From assembly GCA_002762705.1 (NCBI GenBank), contig PCVE01000097.1, positions 1 through 17,993 of the forward strand: a stretch of 17,993 nt of DNA, in the 5' to 3' direction. Below the pieces are notes generated by a model. The model had not been told where the DNA came from, searched no databases, and was given only the letters and a program-made list of their open reading frames with translations. The position numbers were made by a program, and so were the translations under genes. Positions within the stretch are counted from its first letter, which is position 1. Every line of letters begins with the position of its first letter. Shown here piece by piece: positions 6,860-12,913 of this stretch. This DNA comes from Candidatus Woesearchaeota archaeon CG11_big_fil_rev_8_21_14_0_20_43_8 (lineage in GTDB: Archaea; Nanobdellota; Nanobdellia; Woesearchaeales; CG08-08-20-14).

Positions 6860-7428
6860 GCTTGATCGCACTGCTCATCAGCGGATTGTTCGTCAATAAT
6901 TTTCTGCTCAGCCGTTTCCTTGGGCTCTGTCCATTCTTCGGCGTATCAAAGAAGACAGAATCAGCATTAGGTATGGGGATAGCTGCGACATTCGTCATGG
7001 TGATCGCGTCTGCGGTGACTTATATCATACAACAGTACATACTCGTGCCATTCGACGTTGTCTATCTCCAGACAGTCATGTTTATCCTGGTAATCGCAGG
7101 ACTAGTCCAGTTCGTCGAACTTTATCTCAGAAAATTCCAGCCAGACCTTTATAATATGCTTGGGATATACTTGCCATTGATCACGACTAATTGCGCCATA
7201 CTTGGGCTTGCCTTGTTGAATGTCACAAAAGGATTGAATTTTATCGAGAGTGTCGTGCATGCCGTCGGAGCTGGCGGCGGTTTTACACTCGCACTTATGC
7301 TCATGTCTGGAATCAGGGAGAGGCTTGAGCTTGCCCAGGTACCAAAAGCATTCTCCGGCCTTCCTATCGCATTTATCACAGCAGCTATCATGGCGCTTGC
7401 GTTCATGGGTTTTTCAGGGATGATATAG
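6856..7428 (+). CDS. rnfA: Rnf complex membrane subunit RnfA
   Basis: RnfA is the partner of RnfE and homologous to NqrE, with six membrane helices inserted in opposite orientation in characterised complexes. The 190-aa sequence has NNFLLSRFLGLCPFFGV with Cys25, and LITTNCAILGLAL with Cys113, the two expected ligands for the shared intramembrane [2Fe-2S] cluster. GGGFTLALMLMSGIRERL near residue 150 is also typical. Its ATG overlaps the rnfE stop as ATGA, and rnfB begins at the very next base after its TAG. The symmetry with RnfE and intact cysteines suggest a functional electron path across the membrane. Confidence 0.95.
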   Translation: MSLIALLISGLFVNNFLLSRFLGLCPFFGVSKKTESALGMGIAATFVMVIASAVTYIIQQYILVPFDVVYLQTVMFILVIAGLVQFVELYLRKFQPDLYNMLGIYLPLITTNCAILGLALLNVTKGLNFIESVVHAVGAGGGFTLALMLMSGIRERLELAQVPKAFSGLPIAFITAAIMALAFMGFSGMI

Positions 7429-8406
7429 ATGAACAGCATATTACTTGCAGGAATCATAGGCGGTGTGTCTAGTTTCGCGATAGGGATAGTTCTTGCGTAT
7501 TTCGCGAAGAAGTTCGCTGTCCATATCGACCCGAAGATAAAAGAGATCGCAAGTCTCTTGCCTCAGGTCAATTGCGGTGCTTGTGGATTCGCTAACTGCG
7601 AGACATACGCGACCGCTGTCGCATCTGGCAAAGCTGAAGCTGGAAGATGTGTGCCTGGCGGATCTGATGTGGCGAAGAAAATAAGCGCGATCATCGGAGC
7701 AGAATCTGTAGCGATAGAAAAGAAACTCGCGCGGGTGATCTGTGCCGGCGGCAAAGACTGCAAAGATTCTTTTGTCTATGGTGGCATAAAGACATGCAAA
7801 GCCGCAGTATTGGTAGATGGCGGACAGAAATCATGCCAATATGGTTGCCTTGGTTTTGGTGACTGCACAAGGATATGTCCTTTTGATGCCATTCACATGG
7901 GAGATAAAGGCTTGCCTGTCGTCGATGACAAAAAATGCACTGGATGCGGAAAATGCGTCGAAGAATGTCCTTTGCTTGTGCTAGAACTTGTGCCTGCGCC
8001 AAAGAAGACATGGGTCATGTGCAAATCAAAAGACAGCCCAGCCGAGACTAGGACGAATTGCTCTTCTGGCTGTATCGCGTGCCGCATGTGCGAAAAAGTC
8101 TGTCCTGTCGATGCAGTGCATGTCAATGATAATTTCGCAAAGATCGATTATTCTAAATGCATTGACTGTGGCGAATGCGCACGTAAATGTCCCGTCAAAG
8201 TGATACATCACGACATTCCAAAGATGGTCGCATCTATCAGTGATAGCTGCATCGGATGCACTATCTGCGCCAAAAACTGTCCTGTCGGAGCCATAACCGG
8301 CGAACTGAAGAAGAAGCACATGGTGGATGCAGCGAAATGTGTTGGCTGTGGGATATGTGTCACGAAATGTCCAAAGAAAGCGATAGTTCTCAAGAAAGCG
8401 AAATGA
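7429..8406 (+). CDS. rnfB: Rnf complex ferredoxin-type subunit RnfB (poly-[4Fe-4S])
   Basis: RnfB is the entry point for electrons from reduced ferredoxin. The 325-aa protein has one N-terminal helix (about residues 4-26), then a four-cysteine [4Fe-4S] domain (Cys49, 52, 57, 74; NCGACGFANCETYA). Six further ferredoxin-type motifs follow: Cys136/140/146/150 (with an expanded GCLGFGDC spacing), Cys170-180, Cys215-225, Cys244-254, Cys274-284 and Cys304-314. That makes seven predicted [4Fe-4S] clusters, like the long clostridial-type RnfB and unlike the short proteobacterial form. It is the last gene of the operon. T-rich sequence at 8424-8443 probably ends the transcript. Confidence 0.95.
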   Translation: MNSILLAGIIGGVSSFAIGIVLAYFAKKFAVHIDPKIKEIASLLPQVNCGACGFANCETYATAVASGKAEAGRCVPGGSDVAKKISAIIGAESVAIEKKLARVICAGGKDCKDSFVYGGIKTCKAAVLVDGGQKSCQYGCLGFGDCTRICPFDAIHMGDKGLPVVDDKKCTGCGKCVEECPLLVLELVPAPKKTWVMCKSKDSPAETRTNCSSGCIACRMCEKVCPVDAVHVNDNFAKIDYSKCIDCGECARKCPVKVIHHDIPKMVASISDSCIGCTICAKNCPVGAITGELKKKHMVDAAKCVGCGICVTKCPKKAIVLKKAK

Positions 8407-8423
8407 ATACGATGTCAAAGTGC

Positions 8424-8443
8424 CTTTTATTATGATTTTCTTT
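8424..8443 (+). terminator. T-rich terminator of the rnf operon
   Basis: About 18 bases past the rnfB stop the plus strand carries several T-tracts (CTTTTATTATGATTTTCTTT) without a preceding strong hairpin, as expected for archaeal oligo-T termination. Confidence 0.45.
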
Positions 8444-8449
8444 GGCAGA

Positions 8450-8517
8450 GCACACTGCTGCAAGCAGCGTGCACTACCACAACCCCGCACAATTCTTTGA
8501 TATCCGTCCAGGCGGGG
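8450..8517. repeat. Two inverted repeats in the rnfB-downstream intergenic region
   Basis: The 205-base gap between rnfB and the next gene holds two GC-rich inverted repeats. The first (8450-8472) is GCAC-A-CTGCT, loop GCA, AGCAG-C-GTGC: nine paired bases with one A/C mismatch. The second pairs CCCCGC (8483-8488) with GCGGGG (8512-8517) across 23 bases. They lie after the likely rnf terminator and before the promoter of the 60-aa gene. They may mark a small RNA, a 3'-end processing structure or a degraded repeat. I do not recognise an RNA family. Confidence 0.45.
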
Positions 8518-8550
8518 ATAATATAGGAACAATATTCTCCATAACCTAAA

Positions 8551-8605
8551 AAAATTTAAATAGAAATGCGAAAACAATTCTTACGCGATGTATGGGAATG
8601 GTGAT
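8551..8605 (+). promoter_or_regulatory. Promoter and ribosome binding site of the 60-aa gene
   Basis: An A-rich stretch followed by TTTAAATAG (8555-8563) is a good TATA box, predicting a transcript start near 8585. GGTGAT at 8600-8605 matches the archaeal ribosome binding consensus six bases before the ATG at 8612. Confidence 0.55.
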
Positions 8606-8611
8606 TCTTAG

Positions 8612-8794
8612 ATGGATATAAAAACAGAGTTAGAGAAATGTTCAGAAAAAGAACTGTATCATGTGATGGAACTTCTTGATATGGGATCATATGATCATGA
8701 GAACAAAGCTGATGCGATAAGCCTTATTCTCGCATGGGTCGGCGACAGCAACATGCTTGAAGTGATAAAACAAGCAAAGAGGATCGCTGAGTGA
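8612..8794 (+). CDS. Small helical protein of unknown function (60 aa)
   Basis: I do not recognise this 60-aa protein. It is acidic to neutral, lacks a membrane segment, and is probably all helical: residues 1-25 (TELEKCSEKELYHVMELLDM) and 33-60 (ADAISLILAWVGDSNMLEVI) form amphipathic helices around a short acidic loop. The pattern of Leu spacing and a conserved-looking Gly-Ser turn is loosely like SAP or Rho-N type helical modules, but this is only a resemblance. Three signals support a real gene: a TATA box at 8555-8563, a GGTGAT ribosome binding site six bases before the ATG, and an eight-T run just after the stop. It is transcribed on its own and converges on the next gene. Confidence 0.7.
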   Translation: MDIKTELEKCSEKELYHVMELLDMGSYDHENKADAISLILAWVGDSNMLEVIKQAKRIAE

Positions 8795-8805
8795 TGTCTA
8801 GATGA

Positions 8806-8813
8806 TTTTTTTT
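8806..8813 (+). terminator. Oligo-T terminator after the 60-aa gene
   Basis: Eight consecutive T residues begin 12 bases after the TGA stop at 8792-8794, a strong candidate for archaeal transcription termination, placed before the convergent gene's stop at 8823. Confidence 0.6.
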
Positions 8814-8822
8814 CATTCCTAT

Positions 8823-9251
8823 TTAGAGATTAGCCTTAAAACCAAGAAGCATGTCGCTTGCATCGTCAGAGATTCTTTCACAGATATACTGCAGAAGATT
8901 CTTGTTGACACTCTTTAAGACCGCTTGTGTGATAGAATTATCCATGACTGTCCATTCCGGACTTTGATGATATTTGTGTCCTCTCCTGACAAAATCACCG
9001 ACACTGTCATTAAAGAAAATCCTCATGCGTTCATATGTACCTTCCTTGTTACGCTTATAATGGATTTCATGAATCTTTGGCATATAACGGGAATTGTCTG
9101 GATATTCAATTTTCCATTTCTTTATCGGACCTTTTCCTCCAGCTCCAAGGCCAAGCATCATCGGAATGCCATCGCCTTCGAATTTTTCAGAGACGCGTTC
9201 TTCAAGCCTGTAATCTGGCTTTATCTTATTTATTGTTATATCTTCAAGCAT
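8823..9251 (-). CDS. Uncharacterised soluble protein (142 aa)
   Basis: I do not recognise this protein. It has 142 aa, no membrane segment or signal peptide and a single cysteine (in YICERI). A glycine-rich turn, LGLGAGGKGPIKKWKIEYP, lies near residues 33-51. The middle (residues 58-85) is rich in His, Tyr, Lys and Arg and looks like beta strands (KIHEIHYKRNKEGTYERMRI). The last third is helical. The start is well supported: GAGGTGAT (minus strand, 9255-9262) is a near-perfect ribosome binding site three bases before the ATG, and a TATA-like ATTTATATTC lies at 9282-9291. It shares a divergent promoter region with the interrupted ORF at 9352-9675. Confidence 0.75.
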   Translation of the reverse strand: MLEDITINKIKPDYRLEERVSEKFEGDGIPMMLGLGAGGKGPIKKWKIEYPDNSRYMPKIHEIHYKRNKEGTYERMRIFFNDSVGDFVRRGHKYHQSPEWTVMDNSITQAVLKSVNKNLLQYICERISDDASDMLLGFKANL

Positions 9252-9254
9252 AAT

Positions 9255-9291
9255 ATCACCTCATCATAGAAAAGGATACCAGAATATAAAT
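9255..9291 (-). promoter_or_regulatory. Promoter and strong ribosome binding site of the 142-aa gene
   Basis: The minus strand carries ATTTATATTC (9282-9291) as a TATA box and GAGGTGAT (9255-9262) as the ribosome binding site, so the leader is very short. This site fixes the ATG at 9251. Confidence 0.6.
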
Positions 9292-9304
9292 AATTATGCA
9301 AAAT

Positions 9305-9348
9305 AATTTAAATATCTGTCTAATCACCATATTGATTATGGGGGAGAT
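9305..9348 (+). promoter_or_regulatory. Promoter and ribosome binding site of the interrupted ORF
   Basis: TTTAAATA at 9308-9315 is a TATA box predicting a transcript start near 9338. The purine-rich GGGGGAGAT (9340-9348) lies three bases before the ATG at 9352. The expression signals upstream of the interrupted ORF thus look intact. Confidence 0.55.
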
Positions 9349-9351
9349 AAT

Positions 9352-9675
9352 ATGACTATTGAAAAACAATATGTTGTGCCAGTTGTAGAAGAGAGCAAAG
9401 AGACATGGTACACAATACATGGTCGTGTGCGCAATCTTAGCTGCATAGTCAATGAGCACGGAAATCTTGATGGTTGCGATTTTGCCAGAGTGACTAAAGA
9501 CAAAGTAAGAGGATCATTTCTCTTCAAAGGAGTAGAAGAGAGCAAATTATCAGATGACTACATCTGATTCAGGACACTTAAGAAAGATGTCGCCGATGTA
9601 GTTTATGATGAATTAGCAAGAGATAAGACATTGACAGTCCTTCCAGTAATGGAATTAGAATACATTAAAAAATAA
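9352..9675 (+). pseudogene. ORF interrupted by one in-frame TGA (71 + 35 codons)
   Basis: The frame from ATG 9352 gives 71 codons and stops at TGA (9565-9567). The same frame then continues open for 35 more codons (starting FRTLKKDVADVVYDELARD, ending MELEYIKK) to a TAA at 9673-9675. The second part looks protein-coding and has no good start of its own. The product would be about 107 residues, soluble and rich in Glu, Lys and Val, with no recognised domain. The simplest reading is a single nonsense change, perhaps CGA or TGG to TGA, or a sequencing error. The shorter 71-aa product could still be made, as TATA and ribosome binding signals are intact. TGA is used as a normal stop by several genes here, so general reassignment is excluded. 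Confidence 0.6.
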
Positions 9676-9694
9676 AACCTAAGAAAGACGATAA

Positions 9695-10195
9695 TCAAGG
9701 ACAGCTTTCATCAGGCCCATGTGTTTTATACAAAACTTTGCATACATTTATTTTTGCATCAAGATCGAATTTAATTCTCTCGTTAGATATCATCTTCTTG
9801 CATAGAATATCAGCATCTTTTAGGTCTGCCAAAAAATCTTCAGTACCAGAGACTTTGGCTTTTCTTATTTTTCCATCGATTGAAACGCATCTGAAATGAC
9901 CTTCATAAGCATTGGCTTCCAGCATCTCATCGACAGGCAAACAGCTTTCAGAATGACAATCACAGTCTTCAAATCGATAATCGACAACAAAATTCCACCC
10001 ATTGATACGGACATCTTCTTTCCTGTGATCGATCGAATTTCTATGCTTTAAGGTGAATTCATCTATTGTGACTTCTCCATTATATTTAACAGAAGGCTCA
10101 CGTCCTGTCATAGTCTCTGGCTTTATGCTCTTTCCATCGCAGGCATACAATGCGAGGGCAGTTATACCCATTGTCAACATATCCCTTATTTTCAT
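9695..10195 (-). CDS. Putative secreted or lipoprotein-like cysteine-rich protein
   Basis: I do not recognise this 166-aa protein. Its N-terminus (MKIRDMLTMGITALALYACD) has basic residues, a short hydrophobic stretch and a lipobox-like L-Y-A-C, so it may be exported and lipid-anchored at Cys19; the Tyr in that motif is unusual. The rest is hydrophilic with Cys78, 80, 85, 103, 132, 152 and 165, including a CDCHSESC cluster, fitting disulfide bonds outside the cell or metal binding. The frame opens at ATG 10225, but ATG 10195 is preferred. A TATA box (TATTTAAA, minus strand, 10241-10248) predicts transcription starting near 10219, after the upstream ATG, and AGGTGAT lies four bases before 10195. 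It converges on the interrupted ORF with a 19-base gap. Confidence 0.65.
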   Translation of the reverse strand: MKIRDMLTMGITALALYACDGKSIKPETMTGREPSVKYNGEVTIDEFTLKHRNSIDHRKEDVRINGWNFVVDYRFEDCDCHSESCLPVDEMLEANAYEGHFRCVSIDGKIRKAKVSGTEDFLADLKDADILCKKMISNERIKFDLDAKINVCKVLYKTHGPDESCP

Positions 10196-10240
10196 CAACA
10201 TCACCTTTGCAATGTGTTCCGCCATGGATTAAGGGATGAG

Positions 10241-10248
10241 TTTAAATA
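10241..10248 (-). promoter_or_regulatory. TATA box of the cysteine-rich protein gene
   Basis: The minus strand reads TATTTAAA, centred near 10245. The predicted transcript start near 10219 lies inside the longest possible ORF and so argues for the shorter start at 10195. Confidence 0.5.
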
Positions 10249-10266
10249 CCTTTCGTAACAATTAAA

Positions 10267-11988
10267 TCAAAGCTTCTCGAATTCATCGATCTCTTTGACT
10301 ATATCATCGATTCCGCTTTGCCAGAAATCTGGGTCATGGAGATCTATACCAGCCTGTTTTCCGACATCTTCCACAGCCATCTTACCAGCGACTTTCAGCA
10401 ATGCATTGTATTTCGGGACGAAAAGAGATCCTTCTTTTTTGTATTGAGAGAACAGAGCATTAGAGAACAGCTGTCCGAACGCATATGGAAAATTATAGAA
10501 ATTGTAATCAGCATCATAATAATGGTCCTTGCAGGCCCACATGTATGGATGCAAGATCCCATGGTCAAGGGCGTCGCCATATACTTTTTTCTGCGCCTCT
10601 TCCATGATAGAACAACAATCCTCTGCTGAGACAAGCCCTTCTGCGCGTCGTCTGAATATTTCTGTCTCGAAGAGATATCTGCTGTATATGTCGATGATGG
10701 TATAGACTTCATCTCCGACACGTTGGTCCAACAGGAATAGTTTGTCATCGGTAGCGTTCTTTATCGCCGCTTCTGCAAGGATGGATTCACAGAATATGGA
10801 TGCTGTCTCAGCTAGTGTCATCGGATATTCTGTGTTCAATATTGATTCATCTTTCAATTGCTGTCCGTGATAAGCATGGCCAAGCTCATGTGACAAGGTC
10901 ATCACATCTGAATATGTCCCAGTGAAATTCACAAGTATCCTGCTTTCTCTGATTGAGTGGATGTAAGCACAGAACCCACCTCCAATCTTTCCTTCTCTTG
11001 GAAACACATCCAGCCAGCGATTGTCGAATGCATTTTTTGCGAAATCGCTGAGTTCCTGGCTGAAACCTGCGAACAGCTGTACGATATATTCTTTCGCTTC
11101 ATCGAATCCAAATATTTTTGCGGATTCTCCAAGTGGCGCGAAAAGATCGAAATACGGAAGCTTTGTCTTACCTAGTTTTTTTGCTTTATGCTTATGATAT
11201 CTCCTAAGATCGGGCAATGACCTATCGATCGCAGCAAGTAATGCATCAAGCGTTTTCATATTCATCCTGCTCTCAGCAACAGTCTGTTCAAGAGGAGAAT
11301 CAAAACCTCTCATCTTCGCCTCTGAGATGACTTCTCCTTTGATGGAATTCAATGATGCCGCGACAGCGCGCTCGATCATCGGATATGCGAAAAGTTCTGC
11401 TTCATAGGCCTTTTTTCTGACACTTGGATCTGCATCATATGCAAGATTCCGAACATCAGGAAGTGATATTTTCTCTCCACCATAGTCGACCATCAGATGC
11501 GATGTAAGGTCCTGCATCATGCGAAGCCATGCAATTGACCCAGTATTCTTCATTATTGATAACACTGTTTCTTCTTCTTCGCTCAATAGTGATCCAGCAC
11601 CTTCTTTCATCTCCTGAAGGATAAATCCATGTTCTGATATCAAAGATGGATCGTGATTTGTTATTTTGATATCCACTGAAGCAAGCCAACGCTGGAAACG
11701 AACAGTCGGAGCGGTCCGAGCATCAGATATCTTCTCTATCTGTGTAAAGAACTTCAAAGCATCTGCATTATCTGTGTCTGTGGAATAAGTCAGATCAGCG
11801 AACTGATAGAGCTTGTCCAACAGTGTCGCAATCTTTATATCTTTTGTAAGATAATCTTCTATGCTGTCTTTGATATCTCCAGTCGGTGTCCAGCAAGACA
11901 TGTCTTTGACAAGGCTCTCGAGCTTTTTCAGATCATTTTGATATTCTTCTCCGAAGTCTTGATATAATCCAGATAGGTCCCATTCCAT
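10267..11988 (-). CDS. pepF: Oligoendopeptidase F (peptidase family M3)
   Basis: PepF is a cytoplasmic zinc metallopeptidase that cleaves oligopeptides, typically up to about 20 residues, for peptide recycling. The 573-aa sequence starts with the family-like MEWDLSGLYQDF and runs the normal length, slightly shorter than many bacterial forms of about 600. The catalytic HEXXH is in TLSHELGHAYHGQ (His367, Glu368, His371), and the third zinc ligand is Glu394 in MTLAETASIFCES. The C-terminal signature YNFPYAFGQLFSNALF supplies the conserved Tyr region for substrate binding. No signal peptide is present. A run of six Gs (minus strand, 11996-12001) lies seven bases before the ATG as a ribosome binding site. 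It appears monocistronic and may feed amino acids to a peptide-using or symbiotic lifestyle; the latter is inference. Confidence 0.93.
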   Translation of the reverse strand: MEWDLSGLYQDFGEEYQNDLKKLESLVKDMSCWTPTGDIKDSIEDYLTKDIKIATLLDKLYQFADLTYSTDTDNADALKFFTQIEKISDARTAPTVRFQRWLASVDIKITNHDPSLISEHGFILQEMKEGAGSLLSEEEETVLSIMKNTGSIAWLRMMQDLTSHLMVDYGGEKISLPDVRNLAYDADPSVRKKAYEAELFAYPMIERAVAASLNSIKGEVISEAKMRGFDSPLEQTVAESRMNMKTLDALLAAIDRSLPDLRRYHKHKAKKLGKTKLPYFDLFAPLGESAKIFGFDEAKEYIVQLFAGFSQELSDFAKNAFDNRWLDVFPREGKIGGGFCAYIHSIRESRILVNFTGTYSDVMTLSHELGHAYHGQQLKDESILNTEYPMTLAETASIFCESILAEAAIKNATDDKLFLLDQRVGDEVYTIIDIYSRYLFETEIFRRRAEGLVSAEDCCSIMEEAQKKVYGDALDHGILHPYMWACKDHYYDADYNFYNFPYAFGQLFSNALFSQYKKEGSLFVPKYNALLKVAGKMAVEDVGKQAGIDLHDPDFWQSGIDDIVKEIDEFEKL

Positions 11989-12171
11989 GATAACGCCCCC
12001 CTTAATGATTGTGATGTCTTTTGTGTTTATATTGTTTATTCAATTTTTATATCTATATGAGAATGTGTATTTCGCATATGGCCGGGTTGAGAATATATAT
12101 TCAAGAAAAGACATCTTCATAAAAGATTATTCTCGTCATTATTATTTCCTGCTTGAGAAAAGATGATCTGA
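11989..12171 (-). promoter_or_regulatory. Intergenic region holding the pepF promoter and the ATPase operon 3' end
   Basis: On the minus strand two TATA-like sites precede pepF: AATATAAACAC (12023-12033) and GATATAAAAATTG (12041-12053), giving transcript starts near 12002 or 12020. Further upstream is a 12-base AT palindrome GAATATATATTC (12091-12102). Short T-tracts (CTTTTCTC, CTTTTATG, CTTTTCTTG) downstream of the small ATPase-operon ORF could end that transcript. No convincing gene is seen on either strand. Confidence 0.4.
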
Positions 12172-12309
12172 TTATGCGCGAGTCAGCAAGATGAACAGAA
12201 GAATGAAGAAACCGATGACAATAGTTATTTCAGAAATTATTCTTGCAAGAGAGAAAAGATATATCCAGCGGGCGCGTCTCTCTTCTTCGGTCTTTCTTTT
12301 ATGCCGCAT
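12172..12309 (-). CDS. Small single-helix membrane protein at the end of the ATPase operon (45 aa)
   Basis: This short ORF follows atpD in another frame. It starts with ATG at 12309, overlapping the last 11 bases of atpD, and ends with TAA at 12172-12174. The first 14 residues are very basic and charged (MRHKRKTEEERRAR). They are followed by WIYLFSLARIISEI and a hydrophobic helix ITIVIGFFILLFILL ending in TRA. The positive-inside rule predicts a cytoplasmic N-terminus. It is not the ATPase c subunit, which has a two-helix hairpin. The overlap with atpD suggests translational coupling, so it may assist assembly or membrane docking of the ATP synthase; this is inference. No separate ribosome binding site is visible. 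Chance cannot be excluded for such a short frame, but the clean topology and tight overlap favour a real gene. Confidence 0.55.
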   Translation of the reverse strand: MRHKRKTEEERRARWIYLFSLARIISEITIVIGFFILLFILLTRA

Positions 12310-12913
12310 CTGACACACGCTGTTTTATCTTCTTTAGCCGCGCAAAGTTCTCACGATCTGATTCTTCCAGCTTGAACGTGATTATATCTCGGATAGATAT
12401 CAGGCGAGGCACGATTATATATTCAAGCGCATTGACACGCCTCTTTGTCTTCTTGAGTTCATCAGCCAGATTACGAAGGACAAGCTGTTTCTCTGCCATC
12501 TTGACGATCTCAGCGAACATCTCTCTATATCTTAGCACAGCCACGTCAAGCTCAGGGCTTGAATCCATGTTCGGTCGCCACCCTCCTTTTATCTGCACAT
12601 CACGGACATTCAATATATTCACACCCATGAATTTCTTCGATGAATGTTCTATTTCCACTTCAGCAGAGATACCCGTCGCGATACGCTGGATATCTGATTC
12701 GCCATGCATCGCTGCCGCATATGACAGGGATTTCCCTGCGGCTTTCAGCTTTCGACCAGCGACGCTTCGCAGGCATTTTATCTCTCTTAGTACTTTGAAG
12801 AATTCAATCACGAGACCATCCTGTTTTTTCTTCAGGAGTTTATGGCCCTTCTCTGCAAGTTTGAGCTCACGCTTCACGCGCAGGAGCTCCATCTTTGTAG
12901 GTTTGAATCTCAT
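12299..12913 (-). CDS. atpD: A-type ATP synthase subunit D
   Basis: Subunit D is the central rotor shaft coupling the A3B3 head to the membrane ring. The 204-aa protein is almost entirely coiled-coil helix at both ends, with the family signatures FKPTKMELLRVKRELKLAEK and LLKKKQDGLVIEF near the N-terminus, and TKRRVNALEYIIVPRL near residue 160. Length matches the family (about 200-215). Its ATG overlaps the atpB stop in an ATGA. It is the last recognised ATPase subunit gene of the operon, the usual archaeal position, and its end overlaps a 45-aa membrane ORF. Confidence 0.95.
   Translation of the reverse strand: MRFKPTKMELLRVKRELKLAEKGHKLLKKKQDGLVIEFFKVLREIKCLRSVAGRKLKAAGKSLSYAAAMHGESDIQRIATGISAEVEIEHSSKKFMGVNILNVRDVQIKGGWRPNMDSSPELDVAVLRYREMFAEIVKMAEKQLVLRNLADELKKTKRRVNALEYIIVPRLISIRDIITFKLEESDRENFARLKKIKQRVSDAA

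Noticed and set aside
8403..8435. 10-codon frame overlapping the rnfB stop as ATGA
   Set aside because: It is too short to support and runs into the likely terminator.
8026..8577. 183-aa minus-strand ORF opposite the end of rnfB and the following gap
   Set aside because: Most of it mirrors the repeated ferredoxin motifs of rnfB; composition is atypical and no start signals are seen.
9565..9567. TGA as a selenocysteine codon
   Set aside because: Archaeal selenocysteine use is limited to few lineages, no SECIS-like structure is evident, no redox motif surrounds the codon, and a nonsense change is simpler.
12192..12314. 40-aa plus-strand frame opposite the small ATPase-operon ORF
   Set aside because: It has no membrane topology, no promoter or operon context, and is best explained as the antisense of the minus-strand ORF.
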